DNA of 50,460 bases from Spirochaetales bacterium (GTDB taxonomy: Bacteria; Spirochaetota; Spirochaetia; SZUA-6; RPPD01): the NCBI GenBank assembly GCA_016930675.1, contig JAFGGG010000042.1, positions 80,423-130,882 on the forward strand. The letters are read 5' to 3'. Both the position numbers and the translations under genes were made by a program. How positions within the stretch are numbered: the stretch's first letter is position 1; each line of letters starts with the position of its first letter. Below the pieces are notes generated by a model. That model did not search any database. It had not been told where the DNA came from and was given only the letters and a program-made list of their open reading frames with translations. Below, piece after piece: positions 25,668 through 34,636 of this stretch.

Positions 25668-27401
25668 ATGACCACAGTAATGTCGAAATTACCAAATGGG
25701 TACCAAATAGAAATAATTCCCAAAACCGAATCGGTGATATGTGAAATCTGGAAGGATTTATGCTATGAACATGATTATTGCATTGGAAAAGGGGATGTGG
25801 TTGTTGATATCGGCGCGAACCAGGGAATCTTCTCCCTGTTTGCCGCTCATCGCGGAGCAACCGTTTACGCTGTGGAACCCGATGAAAAAAATTATCATTT
25901 GCTGTGCGCAAATATAACCCGTAACAAGCTAAATAAGAGAGTGTTTCCTTTTTGCTACGCCATCGCGCAAAAAGCGGGTGATATATCCCTTTTTAGTCCG
26001 GAGTCGAATCGTGTCTGTTCATCTACGTTTAGCACAACTTCCATTTCACAGATAGAACGTCTTTCCGGGCACTCAGATACTTATGTGACAATATCCGCGG
26101 TAAAAGCCATAACACTTCCTCAATTTTTAAAGAAGATTGCCGTAAAGTCGATCTCACTTTTAAAAATAGACACAGAGGGTGCGGAACTGGACATACTTTC
26201 AGGCGCCAAAGCATTGGATCTTAAGCAGGTTGAACGCCTCGTCATGGAAACACATGCCGCGTATACAGAGCGGGCACTATACCAGTTGGTGAGGGAATTG
26301 GGTTTTGAGGTTATTACGTATCAAAAGCTTAATGGAGCTTTTGATACGGGGTATCTGTACGCCGAGCGCGGCTTAAAGAAAAACGGACGCGGACGCAGAA
26401 AGCCCGTGGCCATCCTGGAGGTTCCTCAACGAGTTACGCTGGGAACTAAGGTAATTGTGAACGCAGATCAAAGTTTTTCCACAATCAACACGAAGGGAGA
26501 CAGCCTTTCTTACCGGATAAGTGTTGATGACCGTGAAGATGAAGTTACCGTTAACCCGCAAAAGTTAATAAGCTTTAAAGAAAAGGGGCCGCATCACATA
26601 GCATTGGAAGTGTTTGATACTGAAGTAATAACTCAGGTCGATACTAAAGAAGCGGCTGAACAGGATGCAAGTGATCGTGTTCAAAAAACCGTCTGGGTCT
26701 TCGCAAAAAACTATGCCCCCGCGGCATCCGCAATGCCGCTTAAAGTTTTGGGCCAGAAATATGAGGCTTCCGTACCTGATGCCAAGGATTTTATCATTCC
26801 CGCTTCCAATTTGCCGAGCGATTGGGAATACCGGGCTATCGGTTTGGGAATAAGTATTTTCGATGTACCAGGCGAACTGCAAAACGCGGATGTCCGGTTT
26901 TGTTTTAACGGGGAGGAGCAGCAATTAAAGCAATGGTACCAAGAGATCTATTTTCCCGATTTTCCCAGACAAAGCGATCTCTGTTTCTCTTTAAAAGCGA
27001 ATACGGCTTTTCGTGTTCATCTGCAATGGTTTGCCAAACAGGATTCCGACATGAAAATTCCGCCGCTTATTGAGTGCAAAAAAAACGGCAGATACTTTAT
27101 GGGAGAAAAATCCATAGCGCATATCTGCCGCATTGAGTGTAACGCACATTTTGCTATTAACGGAGAGGTCATACCTACAACCTGGAATCCGGAGCGGGTA
27201 ATGGTTTGTTTTTCAGTGCATGCTTCCGATGCGCTGGGTCGCGAGCTGGAAGGTGAGGTCAGGTTAGGTAATAAATCGTTCCCTCTCAAAGGGTGGTATC
27301 AAGAGATCTGTTTATGTCAGGGGTGTGTGGAAAGTTGTTTGGAGTTTCAGGTGGAGGTACCGGAAAGTCGTGTGTACCAAATCACCTGGTGGCCCGAATA
27401 G
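25668..27401 (+). CDS. FkbM-family methyltransferase with duplicated C-terminal beta-rich domain
   Basis: 577 residues; ATG with AAGGAG 9 nt upstream. Residues ~40-235 form the FkbM SAM-dependent methyltransferase (VVVDIGANQGIFSLF, VYAVEPDEKNY, SLLKIDTEGAELDIL), which usually O-methylates sugars or polyketides. The last ~340 residues are not part of FkbM. They begin with an Ig-like stretch (~250-360) and end in two related units, each with a WYQEI motif followed by a beta hairpin closing LQWFAK or ITWWPE. The extension may bind the growing product, as accessory domains of exporters or glycan enzymes do. Its end is 9 bp from the ABC genes. Confidence 0.88.
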   Translation: MTTVMSKLPNGYQIEIIPKTESVICEIWKDLCYEHDYCIGKGDVVVDIGANQGIFSLFAAHRGATVYAVEPDEKNYHLLCANITRNKLNKRVFPFCYAIAQKAGDISLFSPESNRVCSSTFSTTSISQIERLSGHSDTYVTISAVKAITLPQFLKKIAVKSISLLKIDTEGAELDILSGAKALDLKQVERLVMETHAAYTERALYQLVRELGFEVITYQKLNGAFDTGYLYAERGLKKNGRGRRKPVAILEVPQRVTLGTKVIVNADQSFSTINTKGDSLSYRISVDDREDEVTVNPQKLISFKEKGPHHIALEVFDTEVITQVDTKEAAEQDASDRVQKTVWVFAKNYAPAASAMPLKVLGQKYEASVPDAKDFIIPASNLPSDWEYRAIGLGISIFDVPGELQNADVRFCFNGEEQQLKQWYQEIYFPDFPRQSDLCFSLKANTAFRVHLQWFAKQDSDMKIPPLIECKKNGRYFMGEKSIAHICRIECNAHFAINGEVIPTTWNPERVMVCFSVHASDALGRELEGEVRLGNKSFPLKGWYQEICLCQGCVESCLEFQVEVPESRVYQITWWPE

Positions 27402-27410
27402 GAACAGCGT

Positions 27411-29198
27411 TTGCTCTGGCACTATATCAAACCTTATAGAAAAAGAATTATTCTTCTCTCTCTACTTGCTGTTGTCTACGCTTTCATCGCCTTGGCCGTG
27501 CCGTGGGTGTATAAAACAGTATTTGATGAATTAATCCCCAGATATTCCGATGAGTTGTTATTAATGCTGTGCGGGATTATTGTCCTCATTTGTTTGGTTT
27601 CGATTGCCATTAATGTAGTCAATTATACTGTTTTAGTGCGTATTCGTACTGATTTTTCCAGAAATCTGCGTTTAAAAGCAATGGATGGTTTTCTTGACTA
27701 TCCCTTTTCTTTTTATCAGCAGCAGCCGGCAAGCAAGCTTATCGGGCTGGTAGGTGCTGATATGGAAAAGCTTTCGGAATTAATTTGGAATATTCTGCGT
27801 TTCTTACTGGCGGCAATCCAGCTTATAATAATGCTGAGTTTTATTTTATGTGTTCTTGAGGTAAAAGTATTCTTGCTTTTTCTCTCCGCGATTGTTCTCT
27901 ATTTTGTCTGGGCGCTTTTATTCAGAAAGCTTTCAATTCGCTATGGTGAACGCTCTCTTATTTTACGAGATAAGATTACCAAACTCTGCTATGATATATT
28001 CCCGAAGATAAAAGAAATAAAATGTTATGGACTTTACCGTGAGCGCATTCAGCAGTTAGAGAATTTAAACATCCAGGAACGCCGATTGTCGGCAAAAACA
28101 GCGCTTTTTGAATCGCTAGTAGCGGTGGGAGCTTCATTACCGGTAAGACTGTCCCTGGTCGCTCTTTTCATATTCGGTTATTACGGAATTATAATCGGGA
28201 ATTATACTCCGGGATATATAATGACTACGCTCGTATACGCCGGTACCATTGTGTATCCCATAGGAATTTTGTTCAGCTCTTTTACCGCCTGTTACTTCTC
28301 ATGGTATGTGCTTGATCAGGTGAGGCCGTATCTCGGACTTGAGCGGGAGCCGGCGGAGGGGCATGTTTTAAACGACCTTGGTCGGGGCCTGCGTATAGTT
28401 GATCTGAATTTCTCTTACCCGCCACGCCGGGTTCACTACAGAAATATCGGACCGGGGAGTTCCGATCCCGTTATCTTGAAAGATCTGAACCTTGTCATTC
28501 CGGAAGCAAGCATCTGTACTATTGTGGGATCTTCCGGTGCGGGCAAAACAACGCTGGTTTCACTCCTTGTCAAACTGCAGGAGTCGCCGAGGGGCAGTAT
28601 CTTTCTTAACGGAATAGATATCCGTGATATACAGACTGAGAGTCTGCGCAGGCTAATCGGCGTTGTCACCCAGGAACCGTATATTTTAAACGAAACCTTG
28701 CGTGCGAATATCGATCCTGAAGCACGGTTGGATGAAAAGCGGATATCTAAAATCTGCAGCGCGGTTAAACTTGATTCATTATTGAACCAGCTGCCACAAG
28801 GTCTGGATACTCTGATGCTGGAGAGAGGACAGAATCTTTCTGGCGGTGAAAGGCAGCGGGTGGTTTTAGCCCGCAGATTGGCACGGGGAAACAGAGTCAT
28901 GATTCTTGATGAGATAACCTCTGCTTTGGATATGACAACCGAAGCGGAGATTATCAATACCATTCAGCATCTCCGTCGGCATGAGGGCATAACCTTTATC
29001 GGAATCTCACATCGTCCTTCATTAGCCAGATGCGCGGATTGGATTTTTGTGCTGGAACAGGGCCGTATTATCGAGCAGGGCTGCCATAATGAACTCATAA
29101 CCAAAGGCGGACGCTATAATGAGCTTTTTAATAAAGCCGCCGCGGCAGATCAACACAAAACCGTTGCAGCGGAAATTACTGCGGATGGCTCCCTATGA
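27411..29198 (+). CDS. ABC exporter half-transporter (TMD-NBD), subunit 1
   Basis: 595 residues from a TTG start (AGGA 7 nt upstream; no ATG fits). Residues ~10-300 contain six predicted membrane helices of the exporter type. The NBD has Walker A GSSGAGKTTLV, signature LSGGERQRV, Walker B RVMILDE and an H-loop in GISHRPS. There is no C39 peptidase domain. It would pair with the next gene as a heterodimer exporting the operon's product. The two genes overlap by 4 bp (ATGA). Confidence 0.93.
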   Translation: MLWHYIKPYRKRIILLSLLAVVYAFIALAVPWVYKTVFDELIPRYSDELLLMLCGIIVLICLVSIAINVVNYTVLVRIRTDFSRNLRLKAMDGFLDYPFSFYQQQPASKLIGLVGADMEKLSELIWNILRFLLAAIQLIIMLSFILCVLEVKVFLLFLSAIVLYFVWALLFRKLSIRYGERSLILRDKITKLCYDIFPKIKEIKCYGLYRERIQQLENLNIQERRLSAKTALFESLVAVGASLPVRLSLVALFIFGYYGIIIGNYTPGYIMTTLVYAGTIVYPIGILFSSFTACYFSWYVLDQVRPYLGLEREPAEGHVLNDLGRGLRIVDLNFSYPPRRVHYRNIGPGSSDPVILKDLNLVIPEASICTIVGSSGAGKTTLVSLLVKLQESPRGSIFLNGIDIRDIQTESLRRLIGVVTQEPYILNETLRANIDPEARLDEKRISKICSAVKLDSLLNQLPQGLDTLMLERGQNLSGGERQRVVLARRLARGNRVMILDEITSALDMTTEAEIINTIQHLRRHEGITFIGISHRPSLARCADWIFVLEQGRIIEQGCHNELITKGGRYNELFNKAAAADQHKTVAAEITADGSL

Positions 29199-30829
29199 AA
29201 GAAAAATTTTATAGATATTTAAAGAAAGAAACACATATCCTGATCATTTTATTGTTTATCTCCATAGCACTGGCTGTGAGTGTGGCATTCGGAGTATATC
29301 TGTGGAAGATTATTTATGATCAGCTTTTTAAAAAACCGGATCCGTCACTCTTTGTGCTGATTATTGTGCTTTCCCTCTCCGCAGTGATAGTTGCCAACTT
29401 ATTCAAGGTTTTGAAGGACCGGATGTTGGCCTTGCTGAACAGAAATCTGGTTTCCCGGATAAGAAATGATTTTCTAATTGAGATTATGCACTATCGTTAT
29501 TCCTTTTTCCTCGAGCGTAATTCCAGTGAATTCGTGAAGAGGGCAACGGTGGACTGCCAGATTATTGCCGACGGGCTTTCCCAAAGTGTGATGGGAGTGG
29601 TGAATCTTTTGCAGATTATTTTCTGGCTGGTTTTTTTCCTCTATCTTGTGCCCTGGATGAGTTTGATCTACATAACTCTCTTAAGTCTCTTGGTAGGCTG
29701 GGTTCTTATTTGGAGGGAAAGATATGAAATGTCCATCTATGAAATTGGTCAGGAATATGATGTTCTCTGGAAAAATTTATGGGAGGTTTTTTCCGGTATA
29801 AAGACCATCAAACTTGAACTCTTAAAACCCCTGGTCATGAGGAAAATGGAGAGAAACCTCAATCAAAAGGTACAAAAATACCGCATGCACATGTTTTACA
29901 GCAATATGCTTTGGAATATCTTCTATCTTCTTCCCTGGCTCGCTATGGGATCTATCCTTATGATCGCGGTACAGCAGATAATTCAAGGAGATTTTTCAAT
30001 CGGTACGCTTGTTTTTTGCTTTCTCTTTACGGAACGCTTCCTGTCTCCGCTTAATGAATCTGTCGAAATTCTCATTTCGCTGCAAGGGCTAAAAGCCGCG
30101 CGCAAGCGGGTGGCGGCCTATCGTATCGGTGATAAGGAAAAGGGAGGAAACCTTAAATTTAAAGGGATTAAGGAAAAAATTGAATTCAAGGAGATCTTTT
30201 TTTCCTACCCCGGAAGCAGTTTTGAGCTTAAAAACATATTTTTTTCTTTACCGGCGGGAAAGAACGTAGCGATTTCCGGCAAGAGCGGCTCGGGGAAATC
30301 AACACTCGCCGCGCTTTTGGTACGGCTTTTCGATCCCCAATCCGGACAGATTCTGATTGATGATGTTCCTCATTCTTTATTTGACCTAGAAAGCCTGCGC
30401 GGCGGAATTGTTTTAGTGCCGCAGGAAATTCCCATATACCATACAACATTGAGAGAAAATATAGATATAAAACATCGTTTGAAGGATGAGGAGATTATCT
30501 CTTTAATCGACAGAGTACGGCTCAATGCTTTTTTCAAACGCATGTGTGCCGGCCTTGACACGCTGCTTTTCGAAGGCGGAATAGATATTTCCGGCGGCGA
30601 ACGGCAGAGATTGGGTATTGCCCGTGCACTTGCTCTTCCGGCCGGGATCTATATTTTTGATGAGGTTACAGCGTCACTGGATAAGGAAACAGAGAAAGAT
30701 ATTGCAGAACTCTTGTATAACAACAACTCCGGAATCACGTCACTGACTATCACTCATAATCCCGGTCTGCTTAAACGGATGGACATTATTTATGATTTTA
30801 AAGAGGGAGAACTCATAAGGCGTGTTTAA
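29195..30829 (+). CDS. ABC exporter half-transporter (TMD-NBD), subunit 2
   Basis: 544 residues. An N-terminal six-helix exporter domain (~15-300) is followed by an NBD with Walker A SGKSGSGKSTLAAL, signature ISGGERQRLGIARAL, Walker B IYIFDEVT and H-loop TITHNP. All catalytic residues look intact, so both ATP sites of a heterodimer with the previous protein could be active. It is the last gene of the operon; only a weak TTAAGG/CCTTAA stem lies in the 26-bp gap to the convergent sugar kinase, so I do not call a terminator. Confidence 0.93.
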   Translation: MKEKFYRYLKKETHILIILLFISIALAVSVAFGVYLWKIIYDQLFKKPDPSLFVLIIVLSLSAVIVANLFKVLKDRMLALLNRNLVSRIRNDFLIEIMHYRYSFFLERNSSEFVKRATVDCQIIADGLSQSVMGVVNLLQIIFWLVFFLYLVPWMSLIYITLLSLLVGWVLIWRERYEMSIYEIGQEYDVLWKNLWEVFSGIKTIKLELLKPLVMRKMERNLNQKVQKYRMHMFYSNMLWNIFYLLPWLAMGSILMIAVQQIIQGDFSIGTLVFCFLFTERFLSPLNESVEILISLQGLKAARKRVAAYRIGDKEKGGNLKFKGIKEKIEFKEIFFSYPGSSFELKNIFFSLPAGKNVAISGKSGSGKSTLAALLVRLFDPQSGQILIDDVPHSLFDLESLRGGIVLVPQEIPIYHTTLRENIDIKHRLKDEEIISLIDRVRLNAFFKRMCAGLDTLLFEGGIDISGGERQRLGIARALALPAGIYIFDEVTASLDKETEKDIAELLYNNNSGITSLTITHNPGLLKRMDIIYDFKEGELIRRV

Positions 30830-30855
30830 TTAAAATTAAGGGAACATTGCCGGCC

Positions 30856-31641
30856 TTAAGAGCCTCCGAAACTGCCGATTATGCGTGAGGCGGCTTCACT
30901 GCCGGCTTGAAGCGCCTGTTTTATATCTCCGTGCTTAAACCACGACAGGCTGAACGCCGCTTGGAACACATCACCGCAGCCGGTTGTGTCCACAACTCTT
31001 TCTACAACAGGGGCCGGTTGATATTCGCTTTGCTTTCCCAAAAAAGCATTACTTCCTTCAGCCCCCGAAGTTATGACTATTAATATATTAAATTCTTCGG
31101 CCAACCTTTGAGCAGGCTTCAACAGGTCTTTTCCTCCGCTAAAAAAGGCGATATTGATTCGTGGGATATATTTTTTCAGAAGATTGAAATCACCTGTATG
31201 CAGAAAGTCGACCGCTAATTTTACGGAAGGTGTCACGTGATCAAGCAGCCTGGGAAAATTGGGATCAAATCCTGTGGTAGCCAGTAGATCGAAACTGTTT
31301 ACGTAAGCCCAGTCTTCGGCAGAAAGACGGAAATTCTCGTATACACCGCCCTGCCAGGCGCCTGCGGGAGAGTATCGGTCACCGTTTTCGTCATGCAGAA
31401 GTTTATTGGTCGCTGAAATACCGGGTAGAGTATAGAGGTGGCTGGTATTAATTCCAGCCTGCTTAAGATGTTCGATAATAAAGGAGCCTTTATCGTCGGT
31501 ACCGACCGCACCCAGTACGCTGACCTCATGACCCTGTTTAACGCATTCAATCGCGAAATTGGCGGAGTTTCCCCCCACGCGTTTTAGTTTATGAGCAGGA
31601 TAATAATCAACTGTAAACACAGAAAGCGCAATTATCTTCAT
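30856..31641 (-). CDS. PfkB-family sugar kinase, fructoselysine-6-kinase-like
   Basis: 261 residues from the ATG at 31641 (MKIIALSVFTVD, the natural PfkB beginning); an upstream in-frame extension to 31716 is unlikely. PfkB features: GGNSANFAIECVKQG near the N-terminus and the catalytic signature DTTGCGDVFQAAF near the C-terminus, with Cys replacing the usual Ala in TGAGD. The short length and the MKxxxxxVxxVDxYP-type start resemble fructoselysine 6-kinase FrlD more than ribokinase, but the substrate cannot be fixed. It is convergent with the ABC operon, and not part of it. Confidence 0.85.
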   Translation of the reverse strand: MKIIALSVFTVDYYPAHKLKRVGGNSANFAIECVKQGHEVSVLGAVGTDDKGSFIIEHLKQAGINTSHLYTLPGISATNKLLHDENGDRYSPAGAWQGGVYENFRLSAEDWAYVNSFDLLATTGFDPNFPRLLDHVTPSVKLAVDFLHTGDFNLLKKYIPRINIAFFSGGKDLLKPAQRLAEEFNILIVITSGAEGSNAFLGKQSEYQPAPVVERVVDTTGCGDVFQAAFSLSWFKHGDIKQALQAGSEAASRIIGSFGGS

Positions 31642-31725
31642 AATCATGTAACCATTGGTTTCAAGCCGGCGGCTTATTATGAAAATAATAGTGCGTAATT
31701 TTTTCGTATAAATCAAGCATTGAAA

Positions 31726-31753
31726 TTGTTTTTTTTGGGGAAACGGTTATAAT
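31726..31753 (+). promoter_or_regulatory. Sigma70-type promoter
   Basis: TTGTTT (31726-31731), 16-bp spacer, TATAAT (31748-31753), 37 bp before the ATG at 31790. It would drive the outer-membrane-type protein and perhaps the following genes. Confidence 0.55.
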
Positions 31754-31789
31754 AGGTACGGTTTATAAAGCATTCGCAAAGGGAACGCA

Positions 31790-32503
31790 ATGAAAAAAAT
31801 CGTACTTGCCCTATTAATGATATTTTCCATGATACAGATTCCTGCGCAGGAACAGGGAAAATTAAAAATAAAAACAGGTTATGAGTTTAAAAATATTGAC
31901 AATTCCCCGGATACATATGCCTTTATATTGGAAACATCATATGAATTGATTCCGGGCCTGGAACCGGGATTTAAACTCAGGTATGAGATTGTGGATCAGG
32001 ATTCCGGCGCTGTTTCGGGGATTGACAGGCCCGTTATCGGCGTAAAGTATACATCCGATTCCGGTCTCGGCGGTTTTGTCGATGTGTACCTGCCCTTTGC
32101 AAGTGAAGATATCGCGGGCGCGCATCCTGAAATAGGGGCCGATCTGGCCGTATTCTACGATACGTTTTTTGAAGGTTTTATATTCTATACCGAAGCGCTC
32201 TTCAATGTCGAGTATGACCTAGTGGAAGATATGGTAGAATTTCAAGGCGGATTCATAGTTCAACCCGGGTATATGATTTTTGACAACCTCGAATTGTATA
32301 TTGCCGCGCAAGCGTATTTTGGATTAGATGGCGGGTATATGATTATATTCAAACCCGGTCTCGAGTACAAAATTATGGATATGCTGACGATCGAATGCGG
32401 AATTTCTTTTGCCATTGACGGGGAAGACGCGAAAGTCCAGCCAGGCTTTGACGACTGGTATGGTTGGATTTTGGAACTGCATCTGGTTTTCAGTTTGTTA
32501 TGA
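31790..32503 (+). CDS. Exported protein, probable outer-membrane beta-barrel
   Basis: 237 residues. Sec signal peptide (MKKIVLALLMIFSMIQIPAQ). The mature part alternates hydrophobic and polar residues with many aromatic strand ends (GFKLRYEI, GGFVDVYLPF, GFIFYTEALFNVEYDL, LELYIAAQAYFGL) and ends in a hydrophobic strand closing LHLVFSLL. These features suggest 8-10 outer-membrane beta strands. No family is recognised. It may be a small porin or surface protein. The methyltransferase follows 64 bp later on the same strand. Confidence 0.75.
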   Translation: MKKIVLALLMIFSMIQIPAQEQGKLKIKTGYEFKNIDNSPDTYAFILETSYELIPGLEPGFKLRYEIVDQDSGAVSGIDRPVIGVKYTSDSGLGGFVDVYLPFASEDIAGAHPEIGADLAVFYDTFFEGFIFYTEALFNVEYDLVEDMVEFQGGFIVQPGYMIFDNLELYIAAQAYFGLDGGYMIIFKPGLEYKIMDMLTIECGISFAIDGEDAKVQPGFDDWYGWILELHLVFSLL

Positions 32504-32567
32504 AAGTCACCATCGTTACGGATAAGGCCCGTTCGTCCGAAAACGGCGGCGCGGGCAGCAGTATAGT

Positions 32568-33248
32568 ATGAAATCGGAAGCTGATAAAATTCTTAGTGAG
32601 ATCGACAAAGACTCCTTTCGGCAAAACCTCTGCCGTTATACCTGGCAGGCGTTTCATATGCTGCCGGAGATTGAACAACCCTCCATTCTCGATCTCGGCT
32701 GCGGTTCGGGAATACCCGCTATTGAGCTCGCAATTTTGAGCAAGGGGCTGATTACAGCCGTGGATATGGACAAAGGCGCTTTGGCGGTGCTGAAAGACAA
32801 GGTGAAGGCGCTTGATTTAACAAATCATATTAAAGTGGTGAGAGGCGATATTACGAAATTAAAATGTAAAAAAGCGCACTTTGATATCGTGTGGTCCGAG
32901 GGAGCAATCAGTGCCGTGGGCTTTGAAAAAGGATTGGAAACCTGGCGTGATTTTGTAAAACCGGGCGGCTTTATGGTCATTCATGATGAAATAAAAGAGT
33001 ATAAGAGAAAAATCGGCATTATCCCGGATCACGGATACAGATTGATAGATCATTTTATTATATCCGGTGATATCTGGTTCCGTGAGTATTTCAGGCCTTT
33101 GGAGCAGCGGATAAATCAAATGAAGAATGAGTATAAGCTAAAGCCGCATATCTTAAGATTACTGCAGAAAGAGGAATGTGAGATCGAACAATTTACAATG
33201 AATCCGAATGAATTTGCTTCTGTTTTTTACATCATGAAGAATGTATAA
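32568..33248 (+). CDS. Class I SAM-dependent methyltransferase
   Basis: 226 residues. Motif I ILDLGCGSGIPAIELA, acidic loop TAVDMDKGAL, VVRGDITKLK and FDIVWSEGAIS, and post-motif WRDFVKPGGFMVIHDE. It is a Methyltransf_11/25-type fold with a short C-terminal extension. The Shine-Dalgarno is weak. The target is unknown: a small molecule is more likely than a nucleic acid. It is flanked by the outer-membrane-type protein and a lipoprotein, which gives no clear functional hint. Confidence 0.85.
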   Translation: MKSEADKILSEIDKDSFRQNLCRYTWQAFHMLPEIEQPSILDLGCGSGIPAIELAILSKGLITAVDMDKGALAVLKDKVKALDLTNHIKVVRGDITKLKCKKAHFDIVWSEGAISAVGFEKGLETWRDFVKPGGFMVIHDEIKEYKRKIGIIPDHGYRLIDHFIISGDIWFREYFRPLEQRINQMKNEYKLKPHILRLLQKEECEIEQFTMNPNEFASVFYIMKNV

Positions 33249-33286
33249 TATATTTAAAGGAGATATTGTAAAGTGAGAGGGATACT

Positions 33287-33940
33287 ATGAAAAAACAAAA
33301 GAGTATATACCTCATGGCCGGTATAATGCTTTGTACGCTTGTTGTTTTCGGCTGCATCGGCATTAAAACTGAGATCTGGATTTTTAATGACGGCAGCGGA
33401 GAGCTGCAGGTGGAATACCGTATACCCAAAGTTTTAATAGACGGCTTAAAAGAATCCGAGAATAGTGGCATTATCGCGGTGCAGGATGGTATCGAGATAC
33501 CGGGTCAGTTCACGGAATACGGCATTCGTGAAGAAATTGAAGATTTGGAATCATTGACATTAACAGGTTACAAGGTGCGGCGGCAGGGAAAAGATGTGTT
33601 TATTTTTTATAAAATAGAATTTTCAGACTTTGAAGAGTTATACGACTTTGATCTTATTCCTGAAATAAATATAGAACAGGATGGTGATAGGTATTTGTTT
33701 GAACAGGATGTGTGCAGCGAATCCGGATTGGATACGGAAGATGCGGAAGTTATCCGGGTATATAAAGATTATAAGAACACTTTTATCGTCCATGCGCCGA
33801 AACGGATCTCTTCTTTTAATAGGGGTCAAATTTCGGAAGATAAAAGTACTCTCATTTTTGAATATAATCTGCTTGAGGCCGATCAATGCATGACCTTTAA
33901 AGGTCAAGAGCGGGATGATGTATTAAGAGCGGAGTGGTAA
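33287..33940 (+). CDS. Lipoprotein of unknown function
   Basis: 217 residues. Lipoprotein signal peptide with lipobox LVVFGC (Cys near residue 23). The mature part is acidic and beta-rich: IFNDGSGELQVEYRIPK near the start resembles small exported proteins that begin with a 'signal-G-x-G-x-hydrophobic strand' pattern. No family is recognised. It is convergent with the HExxH gene at 33947, with only 6 bp between their stop codons. Confidence 0.75.
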   Translation: MKKQKSIYLMAGIMLCTLVVFGCIGIKTEIWIFNDGSGELQVEYRIPKVLIDGLKESENSGIIAVQDGIEIPGQFTEYGIREEIEDLESLTLTGYKVRRQGKDVFIFYKIEFSDFEELYDFDLIPEINIEQDGDRYLFEQDVCSESGLDTEDAEVIRVYKDYKNTFIVHAPKRISSFNRGQISEDKSTLIFEYNLLEADQCMTFKGQERDDVLRAEW

Positions 33941-33946
33941 TTTTTT

Positions 33947-34636
33947 TTAGACATATGCGTCAAAATACGTTCCTTTCTGTACATCAGTCCGCTTGTGATC
34001 TGAAATTTTGATGGCCCGTGTCGTACCACCCGCCACATAAGGCTGGCCTGTGCGGGCATCATATCTGATTTTATAAGACACTAAAATCATCACGCGTTCA
34101 CCGTTTAGAACCGCTTCACTAACCCGCCTCCCTACGTGTTCCGCTTCATGAGCGGGAACCGCGATAAACGATTGGGCACCGGTGAGCTTTGCCGGGTAGG
34201 TGAATGAGACACCGACATCGTTGGAAACATCCTGATATGTATGTTTTACCTGTTTTGGTTTTTCTACCGGTTCTTGATGGTTATTATCGATCTTGATGGA
34301 TTTTTGTTCTCGAGAAAGCTTTTTATCTTTTCTGTAAACATCTTGTTCGGGTTTTAGTATATGCATTGCTTTTTGGGCAAAATTACGAGCTGCCGCCATA
34401 TTTCCGTTTTTGAGTGCGGTTTCGGCCATATACATAAAATTAAGTGCTCTGGGATCAATCTGGGCTTTTGCGGATTGAAAAATAAGAGCTTTTGCTTTTT
34501 GAATCGTATCATCTGTTATGTGATCCGGGCGGTAGTTAGCCAAGCCCGGCAAGGGAGCATAAGAGGGGTATCTTAACGTGCCTGCAATCGCTGCCGCATC
34601 AATCATCATATTAATAATACTATTTTCCAAGTTCAC
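33947..34636 (-). CDS. HExxH-containing protein, SprA-like, coupled to a hybrid kinase
   Basis: 229 residues, no signal peptide. The N-terminal half is helical with a short TPR-like repeat (MAETALKNGNMAAARNFAQKA). After a basic linker the C-terminal half carries VPAHEAEHVGRRVSEAVLNG, containing an HEAEH motif of the HExxH metal-binding type, and later RTGQPYVAGGTTRAI. The layout recalls SprA-related proteins, but the assignment is weak and protease activity is not shown. Its ATG overlaps the stop of the upstream LacI-domain hybrid kinase (ATGA, 4 bp), so the two are co-translated. Confidence 0.65.
   Translation of the reverse strand: MNLENSIINMMIDAAAIAGTLRYPSYAPLPGLANYRPDHITDDTIQKAKALIFQSAKAQIDPRALNFMYMAETALKNGNMAAARNFAQKAMHILKPEQDVYRKDKKLSREQKSIKIDNNHQEPVEKPKQVKHTYQDVSNDVGVSFTYPAKLTGAQSFIAVPAHEAEHVGRRVSEAVLNGERVMILVSYKIRYDARTGQPYVAGGTTRAIKISDHKRTDVQKGTYFDAYV

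Noticed and set aside
28436..28963. 175-codon minus-strand ORF inside the first ABC transporter
   Set aside because: It lies opposite the conserved Walker and signature motifs; a shadow frame.
30830..30855. Terminator at the end of the ABC operon
   Set aside because: Only a 6-bp TTAAGG/CCTTAA stem with a long loop and no T-run; too weak to call.
31642..31716. 25-residue N-terminal extension of the PfkB kinase
   Set aside because: PfkB proteins start right at the MKIIALSVFTVD-type strand; the extension is basic/hydrophobic without family similarity.
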